From NCBI RefSeq assembly GCF_004116725.1, contig NZ_PDKG01000002.1:248001-312000 (forward strand): a DNA stretch of 64,000 bases. Reading direction: 5' to 3'. A program made the position numbers and the translations under genes. The notes below the pieces were generated by a model. The model made no database searches. It saw only the letters and a list, made by a program, of their open reading frames with translations, and was not told where the DNA came from. Positions 42,857 to 52,045 of the stretch are shown here, one piece after another; within the stretch, counting starts at the first letter, position 1, and every line of letters begins with the position of its first letter. This DNA is from Arcobacter sp. CECT 8986. GTDB lineage: Bacteria > Campylobacterota > Campylobacteria > Campylobacterales > Arcobacteraceae.

Positions 42857-43639
42857 ATGTGTAAAGATTGCGGATGTAGTATAACAGATCATGACCATCA
42901 TCACCATGACCATGAACACTCTCATGACCATGATAGTGCTAGTCATCAAGCAGCACACGAAACATTACATCATAACCCTCAATTAAATGATAGTAAAACA
43001 GTTTCAGTAATAAAAAAGATATTAGATAAAAATGACCATGAAGCAGGTCATAATAGAGCACATTTTAATGACCACAAAGTATTGGGAATAAATTTAATGA
43101 GTAGCCCAGGAAGTGGTAAAACTACACTATTAGAACATTTAGCTGATTTAGCTGATTTTAAATATGGTGTTGTTGAAGGTGATTTAGAAACAAATAAAGA
43201 TGCAGATAGATTAAAAGCAAAAGATATCAAAGCTGTACAAATTCAAACAGGAAGTGCATGTCACTTAGATGCATTTATGGTTCATAAAGGTTTACATGAT
43301 ATGCCTTTAGATGATTTAGATGTATGTTTTGTTGAAAATGTTGGAAACTTAGTTTGTCCAGCTTCATATGATGTAGGAACTCACTTAAATATCGTACTTG
43401 TTTCAGTTCCAGAAGGTGAAGATAAAATTGCAAAATATCCTGTAATGTTTAGAGCAGCAGATTTAATTTTATTTACTAAAACTGATTTACTTCCATATTT
43501 TGAGTATGATTTAGAAAAAGAAAAAGAAGTTGCTAGAAAATTAAAACCAAATGTTGATATTTTAGAAGTTAGTACAAAAGATAAAGATTCACTACAAGCA
43601 GTAGTTGATTGGATTAATTTCAAAAGAAAACATAGATAA
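42857..43639 (+). CDS. hypB: Hydrogenase nickel incorporation GTPase HypB
   Basis: 260 residues. The N terminus has the high-affinity nickel motif MCKDCGC and a histidine-rich stretch (HDHHHHDHEHSHDHD) that can store nickel. The GTPase domain follows: P-loop MSSPGSGKTTLLEHL, VEGDLETNKDADR, the metal-binding GSACHLDAFMV and specificity motif LFTKTDLL. It delivers nickel to the hydrogenase large subunits with HypA. First gene of hypBCD-gat-hypEA; hypC follows after 11 nt. Confidence 0.95.
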   Translation: MCKDCGCSITDHDHHHHDHEHSHDHDSASHQAAHETLHHNPQLNDSKTVSVIKKILDKNDHEAGHNRAHFNDHKVLGINLMSSPGSGKTTLLEHLADLADFKYGVVEGDLETNKDADRLKAKDIKAVQIQTGSACHLDAFMVHKGLHDMPLDDLDVCFVENVGNLVCPASYDVGTHLNIVLVSVPEGEDKIAKYPVMFRAADLILFTKTDLLPYFEYDLEKEKEVARKLKPNVDILEVSTKDKDSLQAVVDWINFKRKHR

Positions 43640-43650
43640 GGATAATTAAA

Positions 43651-43932
43651 ATGTGTTTATCAATTCCCTCAAAAATAAAATCAATAGATGAAGAGAGTAA
43701 TAGTTGTACTGTTGACACAATGGGTGTAGAAAGAAGTGCAAGTTTAGACTTAATTGACCAAGATGTAAAAATCGGTGATTATGTATTAATTCATATTGGT
43801 TTTGCAATGAATAAAATAGATGAAGAAGATGCTTTGGAGTCTTTGAAACTTTATCAACAAATAATTGATAAGATGGAAGAAGAGGATGCCCAAGCGATGA
43901 TAGAAGAAGCTGAAAACTGTCCAAATAGATAG
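43651..43932 (+). CDS. hypC: Hydrogenase assembly chaperone HypC
   Basis: 93 residues starting MCLSIPSKI, with the essential Cys2 that holds the iron of the Fe(CN)2CO unit. VDTMGVERSASLDLI and GDYVLIHIGFAMNKIDEEDA are the conserved HypC/HupF core. HypC works with HypD to assemble the Fe centre and hands it to the HydB precursor. No HupF-like second copy is seen, so one HypC probably serves all three hydrogenases here. Confidence 0.95.
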   Translation: MCLSIPSKIKSIDEESNSCTVDTMGVERSASLDLIDQDVKIGDYVLIHIGFAMNKIDEEDALESLKLYQQIIDKMEEEDAQAMIEEAENCPNR

Positions 43933-43943
43933 AAAGTAAAATA

Positions 43944-45071
43944 ATGAACGAATTAAAGTTAAAAGATTTATATGATGGATTTAGAGATCCAAAAGCTATA
44001 AAAGCATTAAAAAAATTAATAGATAAAGAAGCTGCAAAACTTTCAAGAAAAATAAACGTAATGGAAGTTTGTGGAGGACATACTCATACAATTATGAAAT
44101 ATGGATTAAACCAATTGATGCCAGAAAATATTGAGTTTATTCATGGTCCTGGATGTCCTGTTTGTGTAATGCCAAAAGAAAGAATCGACCACGCTTATAT
44201 TTTAAGTTTACAAGAAGATGTGATTTTAGTTACTTTAGGTGATATGATTAAAGTACCTGGAAGTCACGGGAGTTTACAAGATGCAAGAAGTAAAGGTGCT
44301 GATGTAAGATTTGTTTATTCTCCTCTTGATACTATAAAAATCGCACGTGAAAACCCTAATAAAAAAATAGTATTCTTTGCAATTGGTTTTGAAACAACAA
44401 CTCCAATGACAGCTGCATTACTTGAGCATGTAACAAAAAATAAAATAGAAAATATATATTTTCATATAAATCATATAACTGTACCTGAGCCTATGAAAGT
44501 TTTATTAGAGAGTTCAGATTGTCAAATTGACGCATTTATTGGTCCTTCTCATGTAAGTGTTATAACTGGTTCTAAAATTTATAAAGAGTTTGTAACTGAA
44601 TATAAAAAACCTGTAGTAGTAGCAGGTTTTGAACCAGTTGATGTTATGCAATCAATCTTAGCAATAGTAAAACAATTCAATGAAAATAGATGTGAACTTG
44701 AAATTGAATATTCAAGAGCTGTATCAAATGATGGAAATATAGCTGCTCAGAAATTAATAAATAAATATTTTACAAAAGCAACTCATTTTAGATGGAGAGG
44801 TTTAGGAGATATTCCTGATTCAGCATTAAGATTAAGAGATGAATATTCAAATATTGATGCTGAAATAATATATAAAGATATCTTACCAACTAAAAAAATA
44901 GATGACCATAAACTTTGTATTTGTGGTGATATTATGAGAGGTGTGGCAAAACCAAATGATTGTAAAGTATTTGGTAAAGCTTGTAAACCAAATAGTCCTT
45001 TAGGTTCATGTATGGTTTCAAGTGAAGGTGCTTGTAGTGCATACTATAAATATGGGAATTTGATTAAATAA
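43944..45071 (+). CDS. hypD: Hydrogenase maturation scaffold HypD
   Basis: 375 residues. Conserved motifs: EVCGGHTHTIMKYGL (catalytic Cys), HGPGCPVCVMP, FFAIGFETTTPMTA, HVSVITG and VVAGFEPVD. The four C-terminal cysteines of the [4Fe-4S] cluster appear in CICGDIMRGVAKP, DCKVFGKAC and LGSCMVSSEGACSAYY. HypD carries the Fe atom on which CO and the two CN ligands are placed. A weak hairpin and ~70 nt follow before the amidotransferase gene. Confidence 0.95.
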   Translation: MNELKLKDLYDGFRDPKAIKALKKLIDKEAAKLSRKINVMEVCGGHTHTIMKYGLNQLMPENIEFIHGPGCPVCVMPKERIDHAYILSLQEDVILVTLGDMIKVPGSHGSLQDARSKGADVRFVYSPLDTIKIARENPNKKIVFFAIGFETTTPMTAALLEHVTKNKIENIYFHINHITVPEPMKVLLESSDCQIDAFIGPSHVSVITGSKIYKEFVTEYKKPVVVAGFEPVDVMQSILAIVKQFNENRCELEIEYSRAVSNDGNIAAQKLINKYFTKATHFRWRGLGDIPDSALRLRDEYSNIDAEIIYKDILPTKKIDDHKLCICGDIMRGVAKPNDCKVFGKACKPNSPLGSCMVSSEGACSAYYKYGNLIK

Positions 45072-45086
45072 TATATAAAAAAGTAT

Positions 45087-45107
45087 AAACTTTTTTTGAA
45101 GTTTTTT
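45087..45107 (+). terminator. Weak hairpin after hypD
   Basis: AAACTT (45087-45092) / AAGTTT (45099-45104) plus T residues. It may give partial termination inside the hyp operon; TTTGGAGAATGAT before the next gene shows translation restarts normally. Confidence 0.35.
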
Positions 45108-45143
45108 GTATTGTATTAAAAGTTTTAATTTGGAGAATGATAG

Positions 45144-45860
45144 ATGAAAAAGCTTTTTATTATAAAAACAGGAATAACTTTTGATAATACAAAAAAACTT
45201 TTTGGTGATTTTGATAAGTGGATTATTGAAAAAATTGGTGAAACAACTTTAGAAATTGTTGTTATAAATATGCATACAAAATACATTCTTCCTTCTATAA
45301 AAGAGTGTGCAGGAGTTATAATTACAGGTTCTCACTCTATGGTTACAAATGAAGAGCCATGGAGTGTAGCTTTGGAAAAATGGATACCAACTTTAGTTAA
45401 AAACAAAATACCTCTTTTGGGTATTTGCTATGGACATCAATTAATTGCAAAAAGTATGAATGGTGTAAGTTCTTATAATAAGAATGGAACAGAAATAGGA
45501 ACAGTAAATATATCTCTTAGTTTAGAAGCTAAAGATGATGAATTATTTAAAAATTTTCCTATGAAGTTTAAAGCGCATACAATTCACTCTCAATCAGTAG
45601 AAGTACTTCCTTTATATGCTGTAAGATTAGCTTATAATGCTTTTGATAAAAATCATGCTTATAGAATAGGAAGTAATACATGGGGTGTACAATTTCACCC
45701 AGAATATGATGAAAATATAATGAAGTCATATATAAATGAAGTTTCAAAAACTAAAAATTTAGAAGTAGAAACTTTATTATTAAAAGTAGAACAAACACAA
45801 GAAGCAAATTTTGTTATAAAAAGATTTGCACAAATAGTACAAAAAGAGGTTAACAAATGA
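45144..45860 (+). CDS. Class I glutamine amidotransferase inside the hyp operon
   Basis: 238 residues. The nucleophile elbow LLGICYGHQLIAKSM holds the catalytic Cys, and WGVQFHPEYDE holds the His and Glu, so the triad is complete. The body resembles stand-alone GMP-synthase-like amidotransferases (E. coli YfeJ type) with no fused synthase domain. These release ammonia from glutamine or act on related gamma-glutamyl compounds. Its stop overlaps the hypE start by 4 nt, so it is translationally coupled to hypE. Because HypF and HypE make the cyanide ligand from carbamoyl phosphate, a nitrogen-supply role is tempting, but nothing in the protein proves it. Confidence 0.8.
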   Translation: MKKLFIIKTGITFDNTKKLFGDFDKWIIEKIGETTLEIVVINMHTKYILPSIKECAGVIITGSHSMVTNEEPWSVALEKWIPTLVKNKIPLLGICYGHQLIAKSMNGVSSYNKNGTEIGTVNISLSLEAKDDELFKNFPMKFKAHTIHSQSVEVLPLYAVRLAYNAFDKNHAYRIGSNTWGVQFHPEYDENIMKSYINEVSKTKNLEVETLLLKVEQTQEANFVIKRFAQIVQKEVNK

Positions 45861-46852
45861 CTAATATAACACTAGCTCATGGAAATGGTGGGCAAGAAAA
45901 TAATGAATTAATTACAAAAATATTTTATAAAGCTTTTAAAAATGAGATTTTATCAAAAAGTGAAGATGCTGCTGTTATTGAAGATGGTACTTTAGCTTTT
46001 AGTACAGACTCTTTTACTGTAAGTCCTATTGAATTTCCAGGTGCAAATATAGGTAAATTAGCTATTTGTGGAACTTGTAATGACTTAGCAATGATGGGTG
46101 CAAAACCAAAATACTTAACTTGTTCTGTAATTATAGAAGAGGGATTTGAAGTTGCAACTTTAAAAAGAGTAGTTGATAGTATGCAAACTGAACTTGAAAA
46201 AAATGGTGCAATTGTAGTAAGTGGTGATACAAAAGTTGTGCCAAAAGGTAGTGTTGATAAAATCTTTATAAATACTACTGGTATTGGACAAATAGAGCAA
46301 AAAGGAATCTCTTCTAATAATATTCAAGATGATGATGTAATTATTGTTTCAAACTCTGTTGGAAAACATGGAGCAACAATCTTTGCAGCAAGAGAAGGAA
46401 TTGATTTCTCTACAAATTTACAATCTGATTGTGCTTCACTTTGGCCAGTTGTAAAAAAATTAATTGATGAAGGTATTCAAATTAGAGCCTTAAGAGATGC
46501 AACAAGAGGTGGAGTTAGTGCTGTATTAAATGAGTGGGCAAAACAATCAAATATTTGTGTAGAAATTGAAGAAGAAAAAATACCTGTTTGTGATGAGGTA
46601 AAAGGTGTTTGTGAACTACTTGGATTTGAAGCTTTAAGTTTAGCAAATGAAGGAACATTTGTAATGGCTATATCAAAAGAGCAAGCATCAAAAGCAATTG
46701 AGGTTTTAAAATCAATTGAGACTTCAAAAGAAGCATCAATCATAGGTAATGTAACATTGAAACATCAAGGAAAAGTTGTTTTAAATACTGCTTGGGGAAC
46801 ACAAAGATTTATTGATTTACCAACTGGTGAATTATTACCAAGAATTTGTTAG
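45857..46852 (+). CDS. hypE: Hydrogenase maturation protein HypE
   Basis: 331 residues ending LLPRIC; this C-terminal Cys is carbamoylated by HypF and dehydrated to thiocyanate with ATP. The N-terminal ITLAHGNGGQENNELI and FSTDSFTVSPIEFPGANIGKLAICGTCNDLAMMGA are typical of the PurM/SelD-like ATP-binding fold, as is RDATRGGVSAVLNEWA. It is a cytoplasmic dimer passing CN to HypC-HypD. It begins within the amidotransferase stop codon (ATGA). Confidence 0.95.
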   Translation: MTNITLAHGNGGQENNELITKIFYKAFKNEILSKSEDAAVIEDGTLAFSTDSFTVSPIEFPGANIGKLAICGTCNDLAMMGAKPKYLTCSVIIEEGFEVATLKRVVDSMQTELEKNGAIVVSGDTKVVPKGSVDKIFINTTGIGQIEQKGISSNNIQDDDVIIVSNSVGKHGATIFAAREGIDFSTNLQSDCASLWPVVKKLIDEGIQIRALRDATRGGVSAVLNEWAKQSNICVEIEEEKIPVCDEVKGVCELLGFEALSLANEGTFVMAISKEQASKAIEVLKSIETSKEASIIGNVTLKHQGKVVLNTAWGTQRFIDLPTGELLPRIC

Positions 46853-46882
46853 TAAATATAAAAGCTTTTTATAGGAGTAATA

Positions 46883-47224
46883 ATGCACGAATATAGTATA
46901 GTTCAATCTTTACTTGAACAATGCGAACAATATGTTGAAGAAAATGATGCTTCAAAAGTAACAAAACTTATTGTTAAAATTGGAGTATTAAGTGGTGTTG
47001 AACCTGATTTATTACAAACAGCATTTGATACATTTAAAGAAAAAACAGTATGTGATGGCGCCGAGTTTATTATAAATCGCCAGAAAGTAGTCATAGATTG
47101 TCTAGATTGTAATCAAACTTCAACATTAGAAAAAAATGAATTTCTTTGTCCATCTTGCAACAGTAATAACTTAAAAGTTGTAGATGGAGAAGATATGTTT
47201 TTGATGAGTTTAGAATTAGAATAA
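46883..47224 (+). CDS. hypA: Hydrogenase/urease nickel metallochaperone HypA
   Basis: 113 residues, starting MHEYSIVQSLLEQC with the nickel-binding His2. The zinc site is CLDCNQTST...LCPSCNS (two CxxC). It inserts nickel with HypB and is the last gene of the hyp cluster, 30 nt after hypE with GGAG before the ATG. No urease genes are present, so it serves the hydrogenases here. Confidence 0.95.
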   Translation: MHEYSIVQSLLEQCEQYVEENDASKVTKLIVKIGVLSGVEPDLLQTAFDTFKEKTVCDGAEFIINRQKVVIDCLDCNQTSTLEKNEFLCPSCNSNNLKVVDGEDMFLMSLELE

Positions 47225-47399
47225 CTAATATAGTTTAAACATAAAATAGTAATTTAGTTGTAATATAAAGTTATTTATAACCTCTATATTTTATTTATAT
47301 AAAAAAATTGCAAAAAATGTTCAATAAATAGCATAATTTTTATTTACTTTTTCTCAATAATTACATAAAATCTTATATCGTTTTATACAAGGAGAAAAA

Positions 47400-48515
47400 A
47401 TGAGAAAAATTATAGGTTTATCTGTTGCTACAGCATTAACTTGCACTATGGCTTTAGCAAAAGAGATTAATGTAGGTCTAATCTTACCAATGTCTGGAGC
47501 AGTTGCTGCTTATGGACAAAATGCTGAAGTGGGTGTTAAATTAGCACATAAATTACAACCAAAATTAGATAATGGTGATGAAATTAAACTTATATTAGTA
47601 GATAACAAAGGTGATAAAGTTGAGACTGCAAATGCAGCAACTAGATTAATATCTTCTGACAAAGCAGTGGCTCTAATTGGAGCGATGATTTCTACAAATA
47701 CTGCTCAAGTTATCTCAATAGCTGAAAAAAAACATATTCCAGTTGTTGCACCAGCTGCTACAAATGACAAACTTACTATGAGAAAAAAATATGCAAATAG
47801 AGTTTGTTTTACTGATTCATTTCAAGGTAGCGTTGTTGCAAACTATGCTTTAAAACAAAATAAGAAAAATGCTGTTGTTATTGTTGACCAAGCTACAGTT
47901 TACTCTTTAGGTTTAGCAAAAGCATTTAAAAACACATATACAAAAGGTGGAGGAAAAATTCTTAAAAAAATTAGAATTACTTCAGGAGATAAAGATTATA
48001 AAGCTATAATCTCTCAAATCAAAAAAATAAATCCAGATATAATCTTCTTACCAGTATATCATCCAGAAGCATCTATGATTGCAAGACAAGCTAAAGAATT
48101 AGGTCTTAAAACTACTATGATTAGTGGTGATGGTGTTGCTAACCAAACATTTATTGATTTAGGTGGAGATGCTGTAAATGGTTATTTATTTACAGATGCG
48201 TTTGATTATACAAATCCTCCAACAAAAAAATCAGCTGAGTTTATTAAAGCTTACCAAAAACAAACTGGTTCAAATGCATTAAATGCTTTCTCAGCTTTAG
48301 GTGCGGATACTTATAACTTATTAATTAATGCAATGAATAAATGTGAAGATCCAACAAATTCTGAATGTATAAATAAAGAAATTAAAAAAACTAAAAACTT
48401 TGAAGCAGTTACAGGTTTAATCTCAATTGATAAAGATGGGAACGCTATTAAATCTGCTGTAATCAAAGAGATTGTAAATGGTAAAGCAGAATATAAAGCT
48501 ACTGTAAATCCATAA
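47400..48515 (+). CDS. livJ: Branched-chain amino acid ABC transporter, substrate-binding protein
   Basis: 371 residues with a signal peptide (MRKIIGLSVATALTCTMALA). The mature protein reads EINVGLILPMSGAVAAYGQNAEVGVKLA, then GAMISTNTAQVISIAEKKHIPVVAPAATND, typical of Leu/Ile/Val-binding proteins (periplasmic binding protein type 1). It captures the amino acid for LivHMGF. Signature serines for leucine binding cannot be confirmed by eye, so a related substrate is possible. A terminator separates it from the permease genes, giving excess binding protein. AAGGAG precedes the ATG. Confidence 0.9.
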   Translation: MRKIIGLSVATALTCTMALAKEINVGLILPMSGAVAAYGQNAEVGVKLAHKLQPKLDNGDEIKLILVDNKGDKVETANAATRLISSDKAVALIGAMISTNTAQVISIAEKKHIPVVAPAATNDKLTMRKKYANRVCFTDSFQGSVVANYALKQNKKNAVVIVDQATVYSLGLAKAFKNTYTKGGGKILKKIRITSGDKDYKAIISQIKKINPDIIFLPVYHPEASMIARQAKELGLKTTMISGDGVANQTFIDLGGDAVNGYLFTDAFDYTNPPTKKSAEFIKAYQKQTGSNALNAFSALGADTYNLLINAMNKCEDPTNSECINKEIKKTKNFEAVTGLISIDKDGNAIKSAVIKEIVNGKAEYKATVNP

Positions 48516-48559
48516 TTACATCACTAAATATATTCAATCAAAATTTTAACTATTTATAA

Positions 48560-48586
48560 AGTCTAGCCTTAGTGCTAGACTTTTTT
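48560..48586 (+). terminator. Terminator or attenuator between livJ and livH
   Basis: Stem AGTCTAGC (48560-48567) / GCTAGACT (48574-48581), 6-nt loop, then a T run to 48586. It probably stops most transcription after livJ, with read-through or a second promoter for livH. Confidence 0.8.
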
Positions 48587-48653
48587 ATAATAAGAAAAAT
48601 AATAAGTATTTTTTTTCTTATTGTAAAAGTTTTTACTACTTTCAGGAGAATTA

Positions 48654-49550
48654 ATGGATTTATTAACATTTATGCAACAGATGGTAAATGGGTTTTCTTT
48701 AGGCTCAATGTACGCACTGATTGCAATTGGTTATACTATGGTATATGGTGTGCTAAGACTTATTAACTTTGCACATGGTGATATTATGATGGTTGGAGCT
48801 TTTTTAGCTTATGCAGTTATTTCAATATTTAATTTACCTTTTTCAGTGGCAGTTTTATTATCTGTAATTATCTCTGCACTAGTTGGTATCTTAACTGACA
48901 AAATTGCGTATAAACCACTAAGAGAAGCACCAAGAATTTCTCTTCTTATTACTGCAATTGGTATCTCTTTTTTCTTAGAAAATGCATTTACAGTATTTGC
49001 AGGTGGAGTTCCTAGACCTTTCCCTGTTCCTGAATATATGCAAAATATATTTAATGTTTCAGGTGTTATATTCTCAACTTCATCAATAATGGTACCTTTT
49101 GTTACTTTGATTTTATTATTAGCAATTTTATTTGTACTATATAAAACAAAATATGGAATGGCAATTAGAGCATTATCTTTTGATATTAAAACTGTAAATC
49201 TAATGGGAATAGATGCAAATAGAATTATTGCAATTGTATTTGCTTTAGGTTCTGCATTAGCAGCTGTTGGAGGTATATTTTGGGTTATAAATTATCCTTC
49301 AGTTGAGCCAATGATGGGTGTTTTAGTAGGATTAAAAGCTTTTGCTGCTGCTGTTGTTGGTGGTATTGGTTCTGTTACTGGTGCTGTTTTAGGTGGGTTT
49401 ATTATTGGATTTACAGAAGTTGTTGTAGTTGCATTTTTCCCAGATATGGCAGGATATAAAGATGCATTTGCCTTTGTATTTTTAATTTTTGTACTTTTAT
49501 TTAAACCTACAGGAATTATGGGTAAAGATTTAGAAAAGAGTAGGTTTTAA
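48654..49550 (+). CDS. livH: Branched-chain amino acid ABC transporter, permease LivH
   Basis: 298 residues, about eight membrane segments. FSLGSMYALIAIGYTMVYGVLRLINFAHGDIMMVGAF is the family start, and the cytoplasmic coupling loop RALSFDIKTVNLMGIDANRI is present. Forms the translocation path with LivM. CAGGAG lies before the ATG. Followed after 2 nt by livM. Confidence 0.92.
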   Translation: MDLLTFMQQMVNGFSLGSMYALIAIGYTMVYGVLRLINFAHGDIMMVGAFLAYAVISIFNLPFSVAVLLSVIISALVGILTDKIAYKPLREAPRISLLITAIGISFFLENAFTVFAGGVPRPFPVPEYMQNIFNVSGVIFSTSSIMVPFVTLILLLAILFVLYKTKYGMAIRALSFDIKTVNLMGIDANRIIAIVFALGSALAAVGGIFWVINYPSVEPMMGVLVGLKAFAAAVVGGIGSVTGAVLGGFIIGFTEVVVVAFFPDMAGYKDAFAFVFLIFVLLFKPTGIMGKDLEKSRF

Positions 49551-49552
49551 TT

Positions 49553-50593
49553 ATGGTTCAAGATTCAATTTTTACAAAAGACAGATTAATAAATTTATCA
49601 ATCATTTTATTAGCTATATGGTTTACTTGGTTTGCACAACACCATTTCGAAGAATATACTGTAAGAATTATTAATAATGTTGCAATTTTTATAATCTTAG
49701 CAGTATCTTACAACCTTATAAATGGTGTAACAGGACAGTTTTCACTTGAACCAAATGGATTTGTTGCAGTTGGAGCATATGTTACAGCTATTTTAACAGT
49801 TGATGCAGATGGAATGTTATATCAGTATGATATTGAAGACCCTTATCCTTGGATATTAGCTTTACAAGCTAACTTTTTTTGGGCTTTGATTTTTTCTGGG
49901 ATTATATCATCACTTTTAGCACTATCTTTATCTTTTCCAGTATTTAGAGTAAGGGGAGATTATCTTGCTATTGTAACTTTAGGATTTGGTTTTATTATTA
50001 GAATTTTAGCTATTAATACTCCTGAGATTACAAATGGTTCTTTAGGAATAAATGATATTCCACAAGCTTCAAATCTTTACTGGACGGGTGGCTTTGCAAT
50101 TGTTGCAGTTCTTGCTATTTTAAATATTATTTATTCTAAATATGGAAGAGCTATGAAAGCTGTAAGAGATGATGAAGATGCAGCAATTGCTATGGGTGTT
50201 AATACATTTAAAATAAAAACATTAGCATTTACAACTTCAGCATTTTTTGAAGGAATTGGTGGAGGATTATTAGCTGCATTATTAACATCAATTTCTCCAG
50301 ATTTATTTACATTCCTTTTAACTTTCCAACTATTAATTATTATTGTTTTAGGTGGATTAGGAAGTACAACAGGTGCAATTTTAGGAACAATCTTTGTTAT
50401 GGCAGGATTAGAATGGATGAGATTCTTGGATGAACCTATGAATATTTTTGGATATCAAACAGATGCACTTCCAGGTATGAGAATGGTAGTTTTCTCTTTA
50501 CTTTTAATTGTAGTAATGTTATTTGCAAGAGAAGGGCTGATGGGTAAAAAAGAGTTGAAAGATTTATTCAAAAAGAAAAAGGTTGACGAATGA
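49553..50593 (+). CDS. livM: Branched-chain amino acid ABC transporter, permease LivM
   Basis: 346 residues, about nine membrane segments. It carries the NGVTGQFSLEPNGFVAVGAYV stretch, FPVFRVRGDYLAIVTLGFGFIIRI and the coupling loop MKAVRDDEDAAIAMGVNTFKIK. N-terminal about 25 residues are cytoplasmic. Its stop overlaps livG (ATGA). Partner of LivH. Confidence 0.92.
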   Translation: MVQDSIFTKDRLINLSIILLAIWFTWFAQHHFEEYTVRIINNVAIFIILAVSYNLINGVTGQFSLEPNGFVAVGAYVTAILTVDADGMLYQYDIEDPYPWILALQANFFWALIFSGIISSLLALSLSFPVFRVRGDYLAIVTLGFGFIIRILAINTPEITNGSLGINDIPQASNLYWTGGFAIVAVLAILNIIYSKYGRAMKAVRDDEDAAIAMGVNTFKIKTLAFTTSAFFEGIGGGLLAALLTSISPDLFTFLLTFQLLIIIVLGGLGSTTGAILGTIFVMAGLEWMRFLDEPMNIFGYQTDALPGMRMVVFSLLLIVVMLFAREGLMGKKELKDLFKKKKVDE

Positions 50594-51357
50594 TTTTAGA
50601 GGTTTGTAATATTACTAAAAAATTTGGTGGAGTTACTGCTATTAAAGATACCTCTTTTCATGTTAATTCAAAAGAGATATATGGTTTGATTGGTCCAAAT
50701 GGTGCTGGTAAAACTACAATGTTTAATATAATCACAGGTAATTATGCACCAACAGAAGGAATAATTAAATTTGATGGACAAAGAATAGATGGTACAAAAC
50801 CACATAAAATTGTTCATAAAGGAGTTGCAAGAACATTTCAAAATATTAGACTTTTTAACTCGATGACAGTTTTGGATAATATTTTAATTGCATTTGATTA
50901 TCAAGCAAAATACTCTTATTTTGAAACAATATTAAGGCTTCCTAGATTTTTTAAAGAAGAGAAAAGAATAAAACAAAAAGCTTTTGAGATAATGGAAGTT
51001 CTAGGTATTTCAAAATATGCAAATGAACAAGCAACTTCATTGTCTTATGGAAGTCAAAGAAAAGTAGAAATTGCAAGAGCTTTGGCAGCTGCACCAAAAC
51101 TTCTTTTACTTGATGAACCAGCAGCAGGTATGAATCCAAATGAGACAAAAGAGTTAGCTCAACTATTATTTGATATTAGAGATAAATTTGATATTACAAT
51201 TTTACTTATTGAACATGATATGAAATTTGTAAATCATTTATGTGATAGAGTTATGGTTCTTGATTATGGTAAGACAATTTTTGAAGGTCATATTGAAGAT
51301 GCTATTAAAGATAAAGAAGTAATAAAAGCGTATCTTGGAGATTTTAAACATGCTTAA
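50590..51357 (+). CDS. livG: Branched-chain amino acid ABC transporter, ATPase LivG
   Basis: 255 residues. Walker A GLIGPNGAGKTTMFN, signature LSYGSQRKVEIARALA, Walker B LLLLDEPAAGMNP and the switch His in LLIEHDMKF. Family-specific insertion of about 30 residues after the Q-loop (FQNIRLF) is present, typical of LivG. Energises transport with LivF. Confidence 0.94.
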   Translation: MILEVCNITKKFGGVTAIKDTSFHVNSKEIYGLIGPNGAGKTTMFNIITGNYAPTEGIIKFDGQRIDGTKPHKIVHKGVARTFQNIRLFNSMTVLDNILIAFDYQAKYSYFETILRLPRFFKEEKRIKQKAFEIMEVLGISKYANEQATSLSYGSQRKVEIARALAAAPKLLLLDEPAAGMNPNETKELAQLLFDIRDKFDITILLIEHDMKFVNHLCDRVMVLDYGKTIFEGHIEDAIKDKEVIKAYLGDFKHA

Positions 51358-52045
51358 AGTAAGAGATTTAGAAGTATATTATGGTTTAATAAGAGCTGTT
51401 AAAAAGATTAATTTTCAGGTTGAAAAAGGTCAAATAGTATCTTTAATTGGTTCTAATGGTGCAGGTAAAACATCAACTTTACAATCAATTGTAAATGATG
51501 TTAAAAGAAAAGGTAGAATATATTTTGAAGGTCATAATATATCAAAACTTCATACGCATAAAGTTATTCAAAGTGGTATATCTTTAGTTCCAGAAGGAAG
51601 AAGAGTTTTTGTTAATTTAACAGTTGATGAAAACCTAAGAATGGGTGCTTTTAATAATGATGAAAAATATGTAGCTTTACAAGAATCAATGTATGATTTA
51701 TTTCCAAGATTGAAACAAAAAAGAAAACAATTAGCAGGAACAATGAGTGGAGGAGAGCAACAAATGTTAGCAATTGCTAGAGCTTTGATGAGTGCTCCTA
51801 AGCTTTTAATGTTAGATGAACCAAGTTTAGGTTTAGCACCTAAAATAATTGGGGAAGTTTTTGATATAATTACACAATTAAAAGAAGATGGTATTACTAT
51901 TCTTCTTGTAGAACAAAATGCATTTGCAGCACTGAATATTTCTGATTATGCATATGTATTAGAAAATGGTGAAATTGCATTACAAGATAATGCAAAAGAG
52001 TTAATGAACTCTGATGAAATAAGGAAAAAATACCTAGGAGCATAA
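51350..52045 (+). CDS. livF: Branched-chain amino acid ABC transporter, ATPase LivF
   Basis: 231 residues from ATG 51350, which overlaps the end of livG and has TTGGAG ten bases upstream; a TTG at 51335 is the start of the longer open frame but is itself part of the ribosome binding site. Walker A SLIGSNGAGKTSTLQ, signature MSGGEQQMLAIARAL, Walker B LLMLDEPSLGLAP, His in LLVEQNAFAA (Gln/Asn variant normal for LivF). Completes the transporter. Confidence 0.93.
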   Translation: MLKVRDLEVYYGLIRAVKKINFQVEKGQIVSLIGSNGAGKTSTLQSIVNDVKRKGRIYFEGHNISKLHTHKVIQSGISLVPEGRRVFVNLTVDENLRMGAFNNDEKYVALQESMYDLFPRLKQKRKQLAGTMSGGEQQMLAIARALMSAPKLLMLDEPSLGLAPKIIGEVFDIITQLKEDGITILLVEQNAFAALNISDYAYVLENGEIALQDNAKELMNSDEIRKKYLGA

